Shown here: positions 1 to 9,644 of the stretch, piece after piece
Position numbering within the stretch: the first letter of the stretch is position 1
Layout of the letters: each line of letters begins with the position of its first letter
Assembly: GCF_000938255.1 (NCBI RefSeq)
Contig: NZ_JYMR01000031.1
Location: forward strand, 124,001-188,000
Source: Bradyrhizobium sp. LTSP849
Lineage (GTDB): Bacteria > Pseudomonadota > Alphaproteobacteria > Rhizobiales > Xanthobacteraceae
Reading direction: 5' to 3'
Length of the DNA: 64,000 nt
The notes under the pieces: model-generated
Seen by the model: only the letters and a program-made list of their open reading frames with translations
What the model was told of the DNA's origin: nothing
Databases searched by the model: none
Program-made: the position numbers and the translations under genes

Positions 1-1
1 A

Positions 2-166
2 GACATTTTCGATGCGCTGACCGCAGACCGGCCGTATCGCGCCGCGATGCCGATCACGAAAGCGCTCGCGATCATGTCCGGGATGATCGGGAACCAAATC
101 GATCCGGACTGCTTTGCTGCGCTTCGTCGCGCCCTCGGACGCGTCGACGGAGTACTGGCGGCTTAG
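2..166 (+). CDS. HD-GYP domain protein, C-terminal fragment (partial)
   Basis: Only the last 54 codons lie in the window; the start is off the left edge. The peptide opens with DIFDALTADRPYRAAMP, the conserved tail of HD-GYP phosphodiesterase domains, where a [D]xFDALTxxRPYR block follows the metal-binding HD residues and the GYP motif. Such proteins hydrolyse cyclic di-GMP or act as HD-type phosphohydrolases in two-component signalling. The catalytic HD and GYP motifs are upstream of the window, so activity cannot be judged. It ends at TAG 164-166 and is convergent with the TetR gene that follows. Confidence 0.8.
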   Translation, partial: DIFDALTADRPYRAAMPITKALAIMSGMIGNQIDPDCFAALRRALGRVDGVLAA

Positions 167-202
167 CGAGCGCGCGAGAGGTCGCGTCGCCGGGCGACAC
201 TT

Positions 203-814
203 CTACTCCGACGCCAACCCCGTCCTCCGCCTCAAATCCGTGATCGCACGCAAAAAACTATCCGCCGGCGTCGTCTCCGGATCGATCAGCCGGTGCAGGC
301 GAAAGCCGTCTTCCAGCGCCAGCACGACGGAAGCCATCCATGGCGGGTTCAGCGTGTCACCCTTGTCATTGCCCTTCAGCGTCGCCTCGATGATGTCGGC
401 GATCAGCTTGCGCCGCGCGCGCAGGCGTTTGGCGAGCTCGGGGCGGCGCTTCTCGGCGCGTGCGACGAAGAGGATCATCTCGATATGCAGCAGCGGCGAG
501 CGGGAGAGCGGGTCCTGCCGCCCGCGATCCATCGATTTCAAGGCGGCGATGAAATCGTCGAGATTTTTGTGCTGCGCGAGGATGTCCATGTTGCGCCGGA
601 TCGACTGCTCGACATGGTCCTCGAGCATGGCGATGATCAACTCGTCCTTGCTCTTGAAGTTGGAATAGAACGCGCCGCGGGTGAAGCCGGCCGCCGCCGC
701 GATCGCCTCGATGCTGGCGCCGCCGATGCCGTCCGCCTCGAACACGCGCGCGGCCGCCTCGAACAGCTTGTCACGCGTATCGTCCCTGGTCGGCCTGGTT
801 CTCACCCTTGACAT
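203..814 (-). CDS. TetR/AcrR family transcriptional regulator
   Basis: A 203-residue protein of normal TetR length. The N-terminal helix-turn-helix covers about residues 12-58, with the typical run GFTRGAFYSNFKSKDELI (tryptophan/tyrosine-phenylalanine core of the recognition helix); the rest is an all-helical ligand domain. It is divergent from the cytochrome P450 gene, and the intergenic region holds a perfect inverted repeat (837-864) 23 bp from its start codon. The arrangement suggests an autoregulated repressor controlling the P450 and responding to the P450 substrate or a related ligand. The ligand cannot be read from sequence. Confidence 0.9.
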   Translation of the reverse strand: MSRVRTRPTRDDTRDKLFEAAARVFEADGIGGASIEAIAAAAGFTRGAFYSNFKSKDELIIAMLEDHVEQSIRRNMDILAQHKNLDDFIAALKSMDRGRQDPLSRSPLLHIEMILFVARAEKRRPELAKRLRARRKLIADIIEATLKGNDKGDTLNPPWMASVVLALEDGFRLHRLIDPETTPADSFLRAITDLRRRTGLASE

Positions 815-836
815 CGCCGCAGGTTAGGGCAGAATG

Positions 837-864
837 CAACTCGATACAACAATGTATCGAGTTG
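837..864. promoter_or_regulatory. Perfect 12-bp inverted repeat, probable TetR operator
   Basis: The arms CAACTCGATACA and TGTATCGAGTTG are perfectly complementary and separated by four bases (ACAA). It lies between the divergent tetR and P450 genes, which is where TetR-family dimers usually bind, and is AT-richer than its surroundings. The assignment to the adjacent TetR protein is inference from position and symmetry. Confidence 0.75.
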
Positions 865-957
865 ATAATTACTAAGTTTAAGTCTTGGGGATGGTTACGC
901 CGGGCATCAGGGCTGCCTCGCGTATTCGTGTCATGCGGCAACCGATGTGAGGTCACC

Positions 958-2187
958 ATGAACGAGCAAGCGCAACCCGCAGGCGGACCGCTGTTCAATC
1001 CGCTGTCGCCGGACTTCATCCGCGATCCCTATCCGCATTATGACCGGCTGCGGACGATCGATCCGATCCATGTGACGCCGTTTGGCCACTTCCTCGCCAG
1101 CCGCCATGCCGAGGTCAGCCTCGTGATGCGCGACAAGCGCTTCGGCAAGGACTACGTCGAGCGCTCCAAGCGCCGTTACGGCGAGAAGATCATGGACGAG
1201 CCGGTGTTCCGCAGCATGAGCCATTGGATGCTGCAATCCGACCCGCCCGATCATACCCGCCTGCGCGGCCTGGTGGTGAAGGCCTTCACCGCGCGCCGGG
1301 TCGAAGACATGCGGCCGCGGATCCAGGAGATCGTCGACCAGGCCATCGATGCCGTGATCGATCGCGGCCACATGGACCTGATCGAGGATTTCGCCTTCCG
1401 TCTGCCGGTCACCATCATCTGCGACATGCTCGGCATCCCCGAGGATCATCGCGAGACCTTCTACAACAGCTCGCGCGACGGTGGCCGCCTGCTCGACCCC
1501 GTGCCGCTCACGCCGGAGGAGATCGCGAAGGCCAACGCCGGCAACATGATGGCGCAGATGTATTTCCAGCAGCTGTTCGAACTGCGCCGTCGCAGTCCCG
1601 GGGATGATCTCATAACCCAGCTGGTGCAGGCCGAGGAAGACGGCAACAAGCTCACCAACGAGGAATTGACCGCCAACATCATCCTGCTGTTCGGCGCCGG
1701 CCACGAGACCACCGTCAATCTGATCGGCAACGGTCTCCTTGCACTTCATCGTAACCCAGACCAGCTCGCGCTCTTGAAGGCGCGGCCGGAGCTGATGGTC
1801 AACGCGATCGAGGAATTTTTGCGCTACGATTCCTCGGTGCAGATGACCGGCCGCGTCACGCTGGAGGACATCGAGGATCTCGGCGGCAAGAGGATTCCCA
1901 AGGGCGAGACCGTGCTGTGCCTGCTCGGCTCGGCCAACCGCGACCCGGCGGTCTATCCTGATCGCCCTGACCGGCTCGACATCACCCGTCCCAACGTCAG
2001 GCCGCTGTCGTTCGGCGGCGGCATCCATTTCTGCCTGGGGGCCCAATTGGCGCGCATCGAGGCCGAGATCGCCATCGCGACGCTCTTGCGGCGGCTGCCC
2101 GATTTGCGCATCGACGACGTCGAGAACCCGGAATGGCGGTCGACTTTCGTGCTGCGCGGCCTCAAGCACCTGCCGGCGAGCTGGTGA
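958..2187 (+). CDS. Cytochrome P450
   Basis: A 409-residue soluble bacterial P450, the usual length for class I enzymes fed by ferredoxin. The I-helix oxygen-activation motif AGHETT is at about residues 247-252, the K-helix ExxR (EFLR) at about 286-289, and the heme-binding loop FGGGIHFCLG has the thiolate ligand at Cys359. The chosen ATG (958) follows a purine-rich GTGAGG; a longer reading frame upstream runs through the operator and is unlikely. No ferredoxin or reductase gene is adjacent. The divergent TetR gene and palindromic operator suggest substrate-induced expression. The substrate and CYP family cannot be fixed without a database comparison. Confidence 0.95.
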   Translation: MNEQAQPAGGPLFNPLSPDFIRDPYPHYDRLRTIDPIHVTPFGHFLASRHAEVSLVMRDKRFGKDYVERSKRRYGEKIMDEPVFRSMSHWMLQSDPPDHTRLRGLVVKAFTARRVEDMRPRIQEIVDQAIDAVIDRGHMDLIEDFAFRLPVTIICDMLGIPEDHRETFYNSSRDGGRLLDPVPLTPEEIAKANAGNMMAQMYFQQLFELRRRSPGDDLITQLVQAEEDGNKLTNEELTANIILLFGAGHETTVNLIGNGLLALHRNPDQLALLKARPELMVNAIEEFLRYDSSVQMTGRVTLEDIEDLGGKRIPKGETVLCLLGSANRDPAVYPDRPDRLDITRPNVRPLSFGGGIHFCLGAQLARIEAEIAIATLLRRLPDLRIDDVENPEWRSTFVLRGLKHLPASW

Positions 2188-2328
2188 TAGCCGTCGGCAT
2201 TAACCTCCGCGCGCAACAGTCGCTGTGACTTCGCCACACTTCCCCCTATATAAGGGGCTGTTCCGGCGCGCCTGAAGCATTTGCGGTCAGGGTTTGGCCC
2301 GGTTGCCGGTTTGGCCGAGGGGAGACCC

Positions 2329-5300
2329 GTGCAGACGACGCTGCTCGGATTGGCGATTGCCTTCATCTTAGCGCTGCTGGCCGCGCTGATCGGGCCTTAC
2401 TTCGTCGACTGGAACCAGTTCCGGCCCCAGTTCGAAGCGGAGGCGACCCGGATCATCGGCGTGCCGGTGCGGGTGGCGGGCGAGCTCGATGCGCGGCTGC
2501 TGCCGGCGCCGACGTTGCGGCTGCGCTCGGTCACCTTCGGCGGCAACAACGATCTCGGCCGCCTGCGCGCCGACAAGCTCGACGTCGAATTCAGCCTGAG
2601 CTCGCTGATGCGCGGCGAATGGCGCGCCACCGAGCTTTCGGTCAACGGCATGGCGGTGGATCTCGGCCTCGACGCCAAGGGGCGGGTCGACCTGCCATCC
2701 ACCGCGAGCGGCACCTTCAATCTGGCCTCGCTTGCCATTGAGCGGCTGAACCTCACCGGCCGCATCGCCCTGCATGATGCCGCCAGCCGCGCGACGCTGG
2801 AGCTCAACGACATCGCCTTCTCCGGCGACGTGCGCTCGCTCGCTGGTTCGGTGCGGGGCGACGGCAATTTCACCGCGGCCGGCACACGCTATCCGTTCCG
2901 CATCTCCTCCGGCCCGAGCGCCGACGGCAGCGCCACGCGCCTGCACCTCAATATCGATCCCGGCGAGCGCGCCATTTTGGCCGATCTCGAGGGCGTGCTG
3001 GCCTTCGACAACCGCCTGCCGAAATTCGACGGCGCGCTGACGCTGGCGGTGCCGGCGACGAAGAAGCCGGGCGAGGCCGGGCCGACGCCCTGGAAGCTCA
3101 CCGCAAAGCTCAAGGCCGATCCGGCCGGCGCCAAGTTCGACCAGATCGACGCGAGCTTCGGCACGGATGACGCCGCGCTGAAGGCCGGCGGCGTCGGCGA
3201 TCTCAGGTTTGGCGCCTCGCCGCTGTTGCGCGCGGTGCTGTCGGCACGCCAAGTCGATGCCGACAAGCTTACGGCTAAGGACAATGCCGAGCCGCTGCGC
3301 ATCCTGCCGGCGTTGCGCGCGGGCCTCGCCGCGATCCCGCAGGCGCCGATCCCGGCGCAGATCGAGTTCAACTCCGACCAGATCATGCTGGGCGGCCGTC
3401 CACTCCAGAACATCACGGCGGAACTGACGACCGACGGCAGGTCCTGGACCTTCCAGCGGCTCGACCTGCGCGCGCCGGGCATGACGCAGCTTGCGCTGAA
3501 CGGCGCAACTCCGGGCTCCGACAGCTTCAGCGGCCGCCTCAGCATCGAATCTTCCGATCCCGATACGCTGGTGGCCTGGCTCCAGGGTCGCAGCGAGGTC
3601 AACCGCCGCAGCACAAGGCCGTTGCGCCTGGCAGGCGACGTGACGATCGCCGCAAACCATTTCGCGATCGAGAAGCTGAAAGCCGACATCGAAGGCGGCG
3701 CCGTCGAGGGACGGGTCGCCTTCGTGCAGACCGGCGCCAACAAAGGCTCGCGGATCGACGCGGAGCTGAAGGCCGACCGGCTCGATCTCGATGCCGCCGC
3801 GAGTTTTGTCCGCGCGCTCGCCGGACCGCAGGGCGAATGGCCGGAGGAAGCGAAATTGTCGCTCGATGTCGGCCGCGCGATCTCGGCCGGCCAGGAGTTG
3901 CGGCCGTTCGCAGCAAAGCTCGGCTATGGTCCGACGGCGCTATCGCTGGAGCAGTTGCGGTTCGGCCAGGCCAGCGGTGTGACCACCGAGGCGAGCGGCA
4001 GCTTTGATCGCGCGCAGGCGACCGGCCGGCTCGCGCTGAAATCCTCCGCCAACTCGCTGCGCGAGCTCACCGCGCTGCTCGAGCCATTTGCGCCTGCGGT
4101 GCGCGCACGCTTCGATGCGCTCCCATCGTTGCCCGGTGCGACGCGCCTGAAACTCGACCTCAGCCTCGACAAGAACGCAGAACATGCCGATCGCAGCGAC
4201 GCGCGCGCAATGTTCGACCTCGATGCCCCGCAGCTCAAGGCCACCGCGACGCTTGTCGCGCAGACGCCGGTGGCGGCGCTCAACGGCATCGACATCGAGC
4301 GCCTGCGCAACAACGACTTCACGCTGGAGTCGAAACTGTCGACGCCGCAGGCCGGCGCGCTGACGGCGCTGCTCGGCCTCGATCGCATGGTTGCCGCAGG
4401 TGAGGGCGCCTCGCAGCTCGAGGGCAAGTTGAGCGGCGCGTGGCGTCGGCCGCTGCAATTGAACGCAAAGCTCAGCGGCGGTGGGCTGGACGCTGATGCA
4501 CAAGGCAGCGTCGAACTGTCGACGCCGGAGCCGAAGGCGAGCGTGAACCTGCGCGTGCGCAACGCCAATCTGGCGCCGCTGTTCGGGACCAGTTCGGCCC
4601 AGAATGTCAGCCTGTCCTCCCGCCTCACGCTGTCCGGCAACAAGCTCACCTTCGACGATCTCGATAGCACCGCGGTCGGCTCGCATTTGCGTGGTCATCT
4701 GGCGATGACGCTGGACCAGGAGAAGAGCGTTGACGGCGAAGTGGGGCTGGACTCGCTCGATCTCGCGCCCGCGCTGGCGGTGGCCTTGGGCGCGGCAGGA
4801 CACAACGCGGACGAGCCGCTGAGTGCCGGGCTCATCATCGGCTGGCGCGGCCGGGTCGCGTTCCAGGCGTTGCGCGGGACCTTGCCGGGTGGAATCGAGC
4901 TGCGTCCCTTCAGTGGCACGATCAGGAGCGACGGCCAGTCGCTCGCGCTCGATGCGCTCAAGGGCGGCGTCGGCGGTGGAGAGATCACCGCTAGCCTCGA
5001 TGCGCGCAATGGCGCCAATGGGCTCGCGCTGAACGTGCGCCTCGATCTCACCAATGTCGATGCGGCGACGCTGCGCTACCGCGATCTCGCTTTGCCGAAG
5101 GGGCGCGCGTCCATGCAGATGGCGCTGACGAGCCAGGGCCGCAGCATCGCCGCCCTGACCGGTGCGCTCGCCGGCAATGGCACGGTGACGCTCGACTCGG
5201 CTGAAATCTCAGGCCTCAATCCGCGCGCTTTCGAGATCGCCATCCGCGCCAGCGACGGTGGCCAGGTCGCCGATGACAACCGGCTTCGGCAGCTCGTCGA

Positions 5301-5937
5301 GCCCGCACTGTCGGCAGGTCCCATTGCGGTTGCTTCCGCACAGATCCCGTTCACGATCCGCGACGGACGGCTGCGCGTCGGTGCGACGCCGCTGGAAGCG
5401 AAGAACGCCCGCGCCATCGTCTCCGGCGGCTACGACATTCCTGCCGACCAGGCCGACATCCGCGCCAGCCTGACGCCGATCATGACCGGCCTCTCCGGCG
5501 CGCCGCCGGAGATCCAGCTGTTTGCGGCAGGTCGCCCCGACAGGCTCCACCGCACCGTCGATCTCGCGCCGCTGTCGTCATGGCTTGCAGTGCGCACGAT
5601 CGATCGCGAGACGCGCCGGCTGGACGCCATCGAGCGCGGCGAGCCGCCACCGGCGACCGCCGCGCTGCCGACGCTCGTCTCTCCCGATCCGGTGCCCGAG
5701 CCGTCTTTGACCGACGTGCCGATGCCGGGCCGCGATCCGCGCCGTGCGCCGCCGAGGCCGAAGGTCGCGCCGACGCCGAAGGCCCCGCAGGCCGCCCCCG
5801 CCGCGCCGAGCCCGCCGCTTGCCAGCCAGCAGATCGCGCCGCTGCCGCCGCCGATCGAGGTGAGGCCGGCCCCGGGCCCGCCGCCGCCAAGACCCAAGCC
5901 GAAGCCGCCGCTGGTTTTGACCCCGTCGAATCCGTAA
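2329..5937 (+). CDS. AsmA family protein
   Basis: A 1202-residue envelope protein from a GTG start at 2329, preceded by GAGGGGAG; an in-frame TTG at 2281 has no such site. One N-terminal membrane segment (about residues 3-22) is followed by YFVDWNQFRPQFEAEATRI, the classic AsmA N-terminus, then long repetitive beta-rich sequence (the AsmA-like bridge domain) and a proline-rich tail over roughly the last 110 residues. AsmA/YhdP-type proteins are anchored in the inner membrane and are thought to carry lipids through the periplasm towards the outer membrane. The proline-rich tail is unusual for E. coli AsmA but seen in large alphaproteobacterial relatives. It appears to be a single-gene unit. 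Confidence 0.88.
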   Translation: MQTTLLGLAIAFILALLAALIGPYFVDWNQFRPQFEAEATRIIGVPVRVAGELDARLLPAPTLRLRSVTFGGNNDLGRLRADKLDVEFSLSSLMRGEWRATELSVNGMAVDLGLDAKGRVDLPSTASGTFNLASLAIERLNLTGRIALHDAASRATLELNDIAFSGDVRSLAGSVRGDGNFTAAGTRYPFRISSGPSADGSATRLHLNIDPGERAILADLEGVLAFDNRLPKFDGALTLAVPATKKPGEAGPTPWKLTAKLKADPAGAKFDQIDASFGTDDAALKAGGVGDLRFGASPLLRAVLSARQVDADKLTAKDNAEPLRILPALRAGLAAIPQAPIPAQIEFNSDQIMLGGRPLQNITAELTTDGRSWTFQRLDLRAPGMTQLALNGATPGSDSFSGRLSIESSDPDTLVAWLQGRSEVNRRSTRPLRLAGDVTIAANHFAIEKLKADIEGGAVEGRVAFVQTGANKGSRIDAELKADRLDLDAAASFVRALAGPQGEWPEEAKLSLDVGRAISAGQELRPFAAKLGYGPTALSLEQLRFGQASGVTTEASGSFDRAQATGRLALKSSANSLRELTALLEPFAPAVRARFDALPSLPGATRLKLDLSLDKNAEHADRSDARAMFDLDAPQLKATATLVAQTPVAALNGIDIERLRNNDFTLESKLSTPQAGALTALLGLDRMVAAGEGASQLEGKLSGAWRRPLQLNAKLSGGGLDADAQGSVELSTPEPKASVNLRVRNANLAPLFGTSSAQNVSLSSRLTLSGNKLTFDDLDSTAVGSHLRGHLAMTLDQEKSVDGEVGLDSLDLAPALAVALGAAGHNADEPLSAGLIIGWRGRVAFQALRGTLPGGIELRPFSGTIRSDGQSLALDALKGGVGGGEITASLDARNGANGLALNVRLDLTNVDAATLRYRDLALPKGRASMQMALTSQGRSIAALTGALAGNGTVTLDSAEISGLNPRAFEIAIRASDGGQVADDNRLRQLVEPALSAGPIAVASAQIPFTIRDGRLRVGATPLEAKNARAIVSGGYDIPADQADIRASLTPIMTGLSGAPPEIQLFAAGRPDRLHRTVDLAPLSSWLAVRTIDRETRRLDAIERGEPPPATAALPTLVSPDPVPEPSLTDVPMPGRDPRRAPPRPKVAPTPKAPQAAPAAPSPPLASQQIAPLPPPIEVRPAPGPPPPRPKPKPPLVLTPSNP

Positions 5938-5980
5938 GTGCAGATTTGGTTTGCACGGAACGGGCCGCGGGCTCGCCTAA

Positions 5981-6002
5981 CCTCTCCCGCAAGCGGGAGA
6001 GG
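5981..6002. repeat. Palindromic intergenic repeat (CTCTCCCGC type), possible terminator
   Basis: CCTCTCCCGC and GCGGGAGAGG form a 10-bp stem around AA, followed by more G-rich sequence rather than a clear T tract. The same core recurs at 50384-50498. Palindromes of this type are dispersed between genes in Rhizobiales genomes. It lies 44 bp after the AsmA stop codon and could act as a weak transcript end. Confidence 0.7.
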
Positions 6003-6186
6003 GGGCGCACCCTCCATGTTGCGCAGTGGTTAACGCATTCCCTCGCATTTGAATGAGTTTTGCTCGACAAAACTGCTCTACCGATTTTACCGGATTCTCG
6101 CGTTTGTTCCCTAGTGTCGGTTCCTGAGGAATTCGGCGTCCTGCCGACAGAGGCAGGACGACTCGCCAAGAACTGGGGTGATCGAG

Positions 6187-7311
6187 ATGAACGGGGCGAA
6201 ATCGCTTCTACAGGATCTGGACGATGCGATCGCACGCGGCACCGACGAAAGCCGGACGCGGGCATTGTGGCATGCGACCGACCTTTTGATCACCGGTCGC
6301 TATGTCGACGATGAGATCAGCATGTTCGGCGAGGTCATCGGCCGGCTTTCGGAGGAGATCGAGGTCGTGGCGCGCGTGCAGCTTTCGGAGCTCATGGCAG
6401 CCTGCGATCACGCCCCGCTCAATGTCGTCGCGCAACTTGCCCTCGACGACGAGATTGCGGTCGCCGGCCCGGTGCTGCGCGACTCCGAGCGTCTCGACGA
6501 GAAGATGCTTGTCGAAAGCGCCATGACCAAGGGCCAGTCGCATCTGCTCGCGATTGCCCAACGCAAAATCATCGGCGAGGCCGTGACCGACGTGCTGGTC
6601 AAGCGCGGCGACCAGGAGGTCGTGACCTCTGTCGCCAAGAACGAAGGCGCGCGTTTCTCCGGTTCGGGCCTGCTGCACATGGTTCGGCGCGCCGAGGGTG
6701 ACTCGATCCTCGCCGAGCAGCTCGGCCTGCGCAAGGATGTGCCGCGGCACATCTTCCAGCAGCTCATCTCGAAAGCGTCGGAGGACGTTCGCCGTCGGCT
6801 CGAGAGCGAGCGCCCGGAGATGATGGCGCAGATCCAGAGCTCGGTCAGCGATGTTACCGGCGATCTCCAGTCCAAGTTCGGACCGTCCTCGCGCAGCTAT
6901 TTCGTCGCTAAGCGCGTGGTGACGACGCAGTACCGGCAGGGCAACCTCAACCAGGATTCGATCTCGAACTATGCACGCCAGCATCGTCTCGACGAGGTCC
7001 AGATCGGCCTGTCGCTGCTGTCGGCGCTGCCGGTCGACGTGATCGAGCGCGCGATGATGGACCGCAACCGCGAGATCCTTCTGGTGCTGTGCAAAGCGCT
7101 CGATTTCTCCTGGGACACGACCATGTCGCTGTTGTTCCTCGGCGCCAAGGACCATCTGATCACGGCGCGCGAGCTCCACGACAACGAGCGCGCTTTCGGC
7201 CGGCTCAAGATCGAGACCTCGCGCAGCGTCTTGAAGTTCTACCAGTCGCGCAAGAACAGCGCCGGCGCCGATCCCGCCCAGGGTCGTCAGCCCGAGCTTC
7301 AGGTGCACTGA
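6187..7311 (+). CDS. DUF2336 domain-containing protein
   Basis: A 374-residue soluble, almost wholly helical protein with no signal peptide. The sequence matches the DUF2336 family, common in alphaproteobacteria: acidic N-terminal repeats resembling HEAT repeats (FGEVIGRLSEEIEVVARVQL, then LALDDEIAVAGPVLRDS), a middle block with ISKASEDVRRRLESE, and a C-terminal helical region. Function is unknown; HEAT-like repeats suggest a scaffold or adaptor. The ATG at 6187 is preferred over an in-frame GTG at 6178 because GGGGTGATCGAG lies just before it. A short gene of unknown function follows 34 bp downstream and is probably co-transcribed. Confidence 0.85.
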   Translation: MNGAKSLLQDLDDAIARGTDESRTRALWHATDLLITGRYVDDEISMFGEVIGRLSEEIEVVARVQLSELMAACDHAPLNVVAQLALDDEIAVAGPVLRDSERLDEKMLVESAMTKGQSHLLAIAQRKIIGEAVTDVLVKRGDQEVVTSVAKNEGARFSGSGLLHMVRRAEGDSILAEQLGLRKDVPRHIFQQLISKASEDVRRRLESERPEMMAQIQSSVSDVTGDLQSKFGPSSRSYFVAKRVVTTQYRQGNLNQDSISNYARQHRLDEVQIGLSLLSALPVDVIERAMMDRNREILLVLCKALDFSWDTTMSLLFLGAKDHLITARELHDNERAFGRLKIETSRSVLKFYQSRKNSAGADPAQGRQPELQVH

Positions 7312-7345
7312 GCCTCATTCGGGAATTGGCAGGGGAGTATTTGCA

Positions 7346-7579
7346 ATGTTGCCTCAATTCGGCACCGCAGTTCGCAAGACCAAGAGCCTCAACGCCGAGC
7401 CGGGCGGATCGGCTCCGGACAAGGCGTCCGTCGACGCCGCATGGCTGGTGCTGGAAGCCGCCAACGATCTCGGCGACCACGCCGCGATCGAAGCCTGCCG
7501 CCGCGTCATCGATGCCGAGCTGAACGGCACCGTCGCCGGTGGTGCGGATCTCGATCTCGTGCTGGGGTATTTCAGGTAG
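7346..7579 (+). CDS. Small hypothetical protein
   Basis: A 77-residue protein with a good ribosome site (GGGGAG nine bases before ATG). It has no signal peptide or membrane segment. The second half is helical with aliphatic heptad-like spacing (WLVLEAANDLGDHAAIEACRRVID). I do not recognise the family. Being 34 bp after the DUF2336 gene on the same strand, it probably shares its transcript. Confidence 0.65.
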   Translation: MLPQFGTAVRKTKSLNAEPGGSAPDKASVDAAWLVLEAANDLGDHAAIEACRRVIDAELNGTVAGGADLDLVLGYFR

Positions 7580-8006
7580 ACGTTCGCAACGTCCTCGGAA
7601 AAAAGGGCCGACCGCGGACCCATCTCTATCTTTGCGCTCATGTGTGACATGATGTAGCCTCTACTTGCAGGCGTCGAAGGCGCCGGCATGTAATGGGGTC
7701 TGGAGCGGTCGCTATGGAGCGGCGTGTCTTCCTTGCTGATGGTTTCGCGCGAGCGAACAGGGGCGCGCCGCTTTTCGCGCGCGCCCAAATGCTGACCGCC
7801 ATTGTCATTGATACAAAAATAACTGGAATGCCTCCGGTGCTGCGCGCAGCTCCATCGGTGGCGCACGATCGCTGATTGCCAGGCAGCGAAGGCTTTGACG
7901 CAATTGTTTGCTGATGCCGGACCCAACCCGCTTTGATTGATTGATCGCGGTGCATTGGACCGGTTGGACGTCATTCTTGAGAGCTTCACTGTATTTGGAG
8001 CCGAAC
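7580..8006. other. Intergenic gap with no recognised gene
   Basis: A 427-bp stretch. It contains a GC-rich hairpin (GGGCGCGC at 7761-7768 with GCGCGCCC at 7779-7786) and otherwise no RNA gene, convincing reading frame or known repeat. The last part should hold the promoter of the di-heme cytochrome gene. Confidence 0.5.
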
Positions 8007-9635
8007 ATGAAATTTGATGTGCGCGTACCATTGATTGCCATCGCCGCCCTTCTCGCTGTTTTCCTTTTCGCGGCGGCCGAAGACAAGACTACGCCGGACA
8101 ATCCCGTGCATCTGCAACAGGGCTGGAGTGCCGACACCGCCGATCGCTTTCACTTCATCTCGCAGGGGACGGCGATCTTCCCCTATGAATGGTTTTTGGC
8201 GCTCGAACAGCCGGGCCAGCCGTCAGGGCAAACCGCACTGATCAGCGCGCCCGAGAATTTGCAGCGGCTCGGCTTCCTCGCCGAGCCTGCGCGCGCGACT
8301 GATAACCCGGACGGCCTTCCCGCCGGGCTTTACAAAACGCCGGTCGACTTTCCTGACGGCAAGCACAAATGCTGGAAGGGCAACTGGCTCGGCCTGGGCT
8401 GCGCCGGCTGTCACACCGGCCAGGTGAGCTATCGCGGCCAGCAGATCCGCATCGAGGGCGGACCGTCCCATATCGACATCGGCGGCCTGACCACTCAACT
8501 CTTCGGTGCTCTCAAAGCGCTCTCGGACCAGCAAGTCCTCGGGCGCTTCATGGCACGCGTGAAGCTTCCGCCCCCCGTGGTGGGGGCGGGGTTGGGATGC
8601 TTTGCTGCACTCCCATCGTTTCCGCCGGATCCGCAGAACCCCGAGACGCCTGCGGGGGCCGGCAGATTGGACGCGCACGGGGAAGGGCTGAACCAGCTGC
8701 TTGCCTATCCGATCAACGAGGCCAGGAATTATGCGCCGCGGACCGCGCCGGTGAGATATCCGCCGCTGTGGGATACGCCGCGGTTCAGCTGGGTGCTGTA
8801 CAACGGCTCGATCCGGCAGCCGTTCACGCGCAATCTGATCGAAGCGCTTGGCGTCCAGGCGCCGATGAAGCATGACGCCACGATGATCACGGCCGACGTG
8901 ACGCATGCAGTCCAGATGGAGAATGTGGTCTGGGGACAGCGGGCGCTGATGGATCTGCGCTCGCCGCGCTGGCCGGACAAGATCTTCGGGGCGCCTGACC
9001 TGAAACTAGCCGCGCTCGGGCAGGGGGTGTACGCGAAGGCGTGCGCGAACTGCCACGATCCGGCTCCCGCCGTAGCCGCTCCCGGGGCGTGCGACGAGAT
9101 CCAGGTCCGGATGTCCGATCTCAAGGATATCGGGACCGATCCCGCGCAAGCGACAACATTCGCGAACCGCAGGATCACACTGTCGCAGATCGGCGGCCCG
9201 GACGATATCGCCAACTACGAGGCCGCCAAGATCGTCACGGGCAATGTCGCCGACCAATGGATCGCCAAATCCAAGGACAACGCAGCCGCTGCCGCCGCGA
9301 TCAATTGCGGACGTCCAAATGAATACCGCGGTCTACTTCAATATCGCGCAAGGCCGCTCAACGGCATCTGGGCGACGGCGCCCTATCTGCACAACGGCTC
9401 CGTTCCATCGCTTCATGATCTCCTGCTTCCGCCGGAGCAGCGGCCCAAGACGTTTTTTGTCGGCAATTGGGAATTCGACCCGGTGAACGTCGGCTACGCG
9501 ATGGCAAGCGAGACCCCTGGCGCGTTCAAATTCGACACCACTGTGCGCGGCAACTCGAATGCCGGCCACATCTACGGAACGGACCTGACCGAGGACGATC
9601 GGAAGGCGTTGATCGAGTATCTCAAGACGCTATGA
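8007..9635 (+). CDS. RoxA-like di-heme cytochrome c (di-heme peroxidase superfamily)
   Basis: A 542-residue exported protein with a signal peptide or anchor at about residues 7-24 (VPLIAIAALLAVFLFAAAE) and two covalent heme sites: CAGCH at residues 132-136 and CANCH at 346-350. The architecture, with the second heme in the C-terminal half followed by PLNGIWATAPYLHNGSVPSLHDLL, is that of di-heme peroxidase-like proteins and rubber oxygenase RoxA relatives. The APYLHNGS segment is conserved in that group. It probably acts in the periplasm as an oxidoreductase or oxygenase; the substrate is unknown. A longer frame from 7941 adds residues before the signal peptide and is unlikely. No partner cytochrome is next to it. 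Confidence 0.85.
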   Translation: MKFDVRVPLIAIAALLAVFLFAAAEDKTTPDNPVHLQQGWSADTADRFHFISQGTAIFPYEWFLALEQPGQPSGQTALISAPENLQRLGFLAEPARATDNPDGLPAGLYKTPVDFPDGKHKCWKGNWLGLGCAGCHTGQVSYRGQQIRIEGGPSHIDIGGLTTQLFGALKALSDQQVLGRFMARVKLPPPVVGAGLGCFAALPSFPPDPQNPETPAGAGRLDAHGEGLNQLLAYPINEARNYAPRTAPVRYPPLWDTPRFSWVLYNGSIRQPFTRNLIEALGVQAPMKHDATMITADVTHAVQMENVVWGQRALMDLRSPRWPDKIFGAPDLKLAALGQGVYAKACANCHDPAPAVAAPGACDEIQVRMSDLKDIGTDPAQATTFANRRITLSQIGGPDDIANYEAAKIVTGNVADQWIAKSKDNAAAAAAINCGRPNEYRGLLQYRARPLNGIWATAPYLHNGSVPSLHDLLLPPEQRPKTFFVGNWEFDPVNVGYAMASETPGAFKFDTTVRGNSNAGHIYGTDLTEDDRKALIEYLKTL

Positions 9636-9644
9636 GATAGTCGC

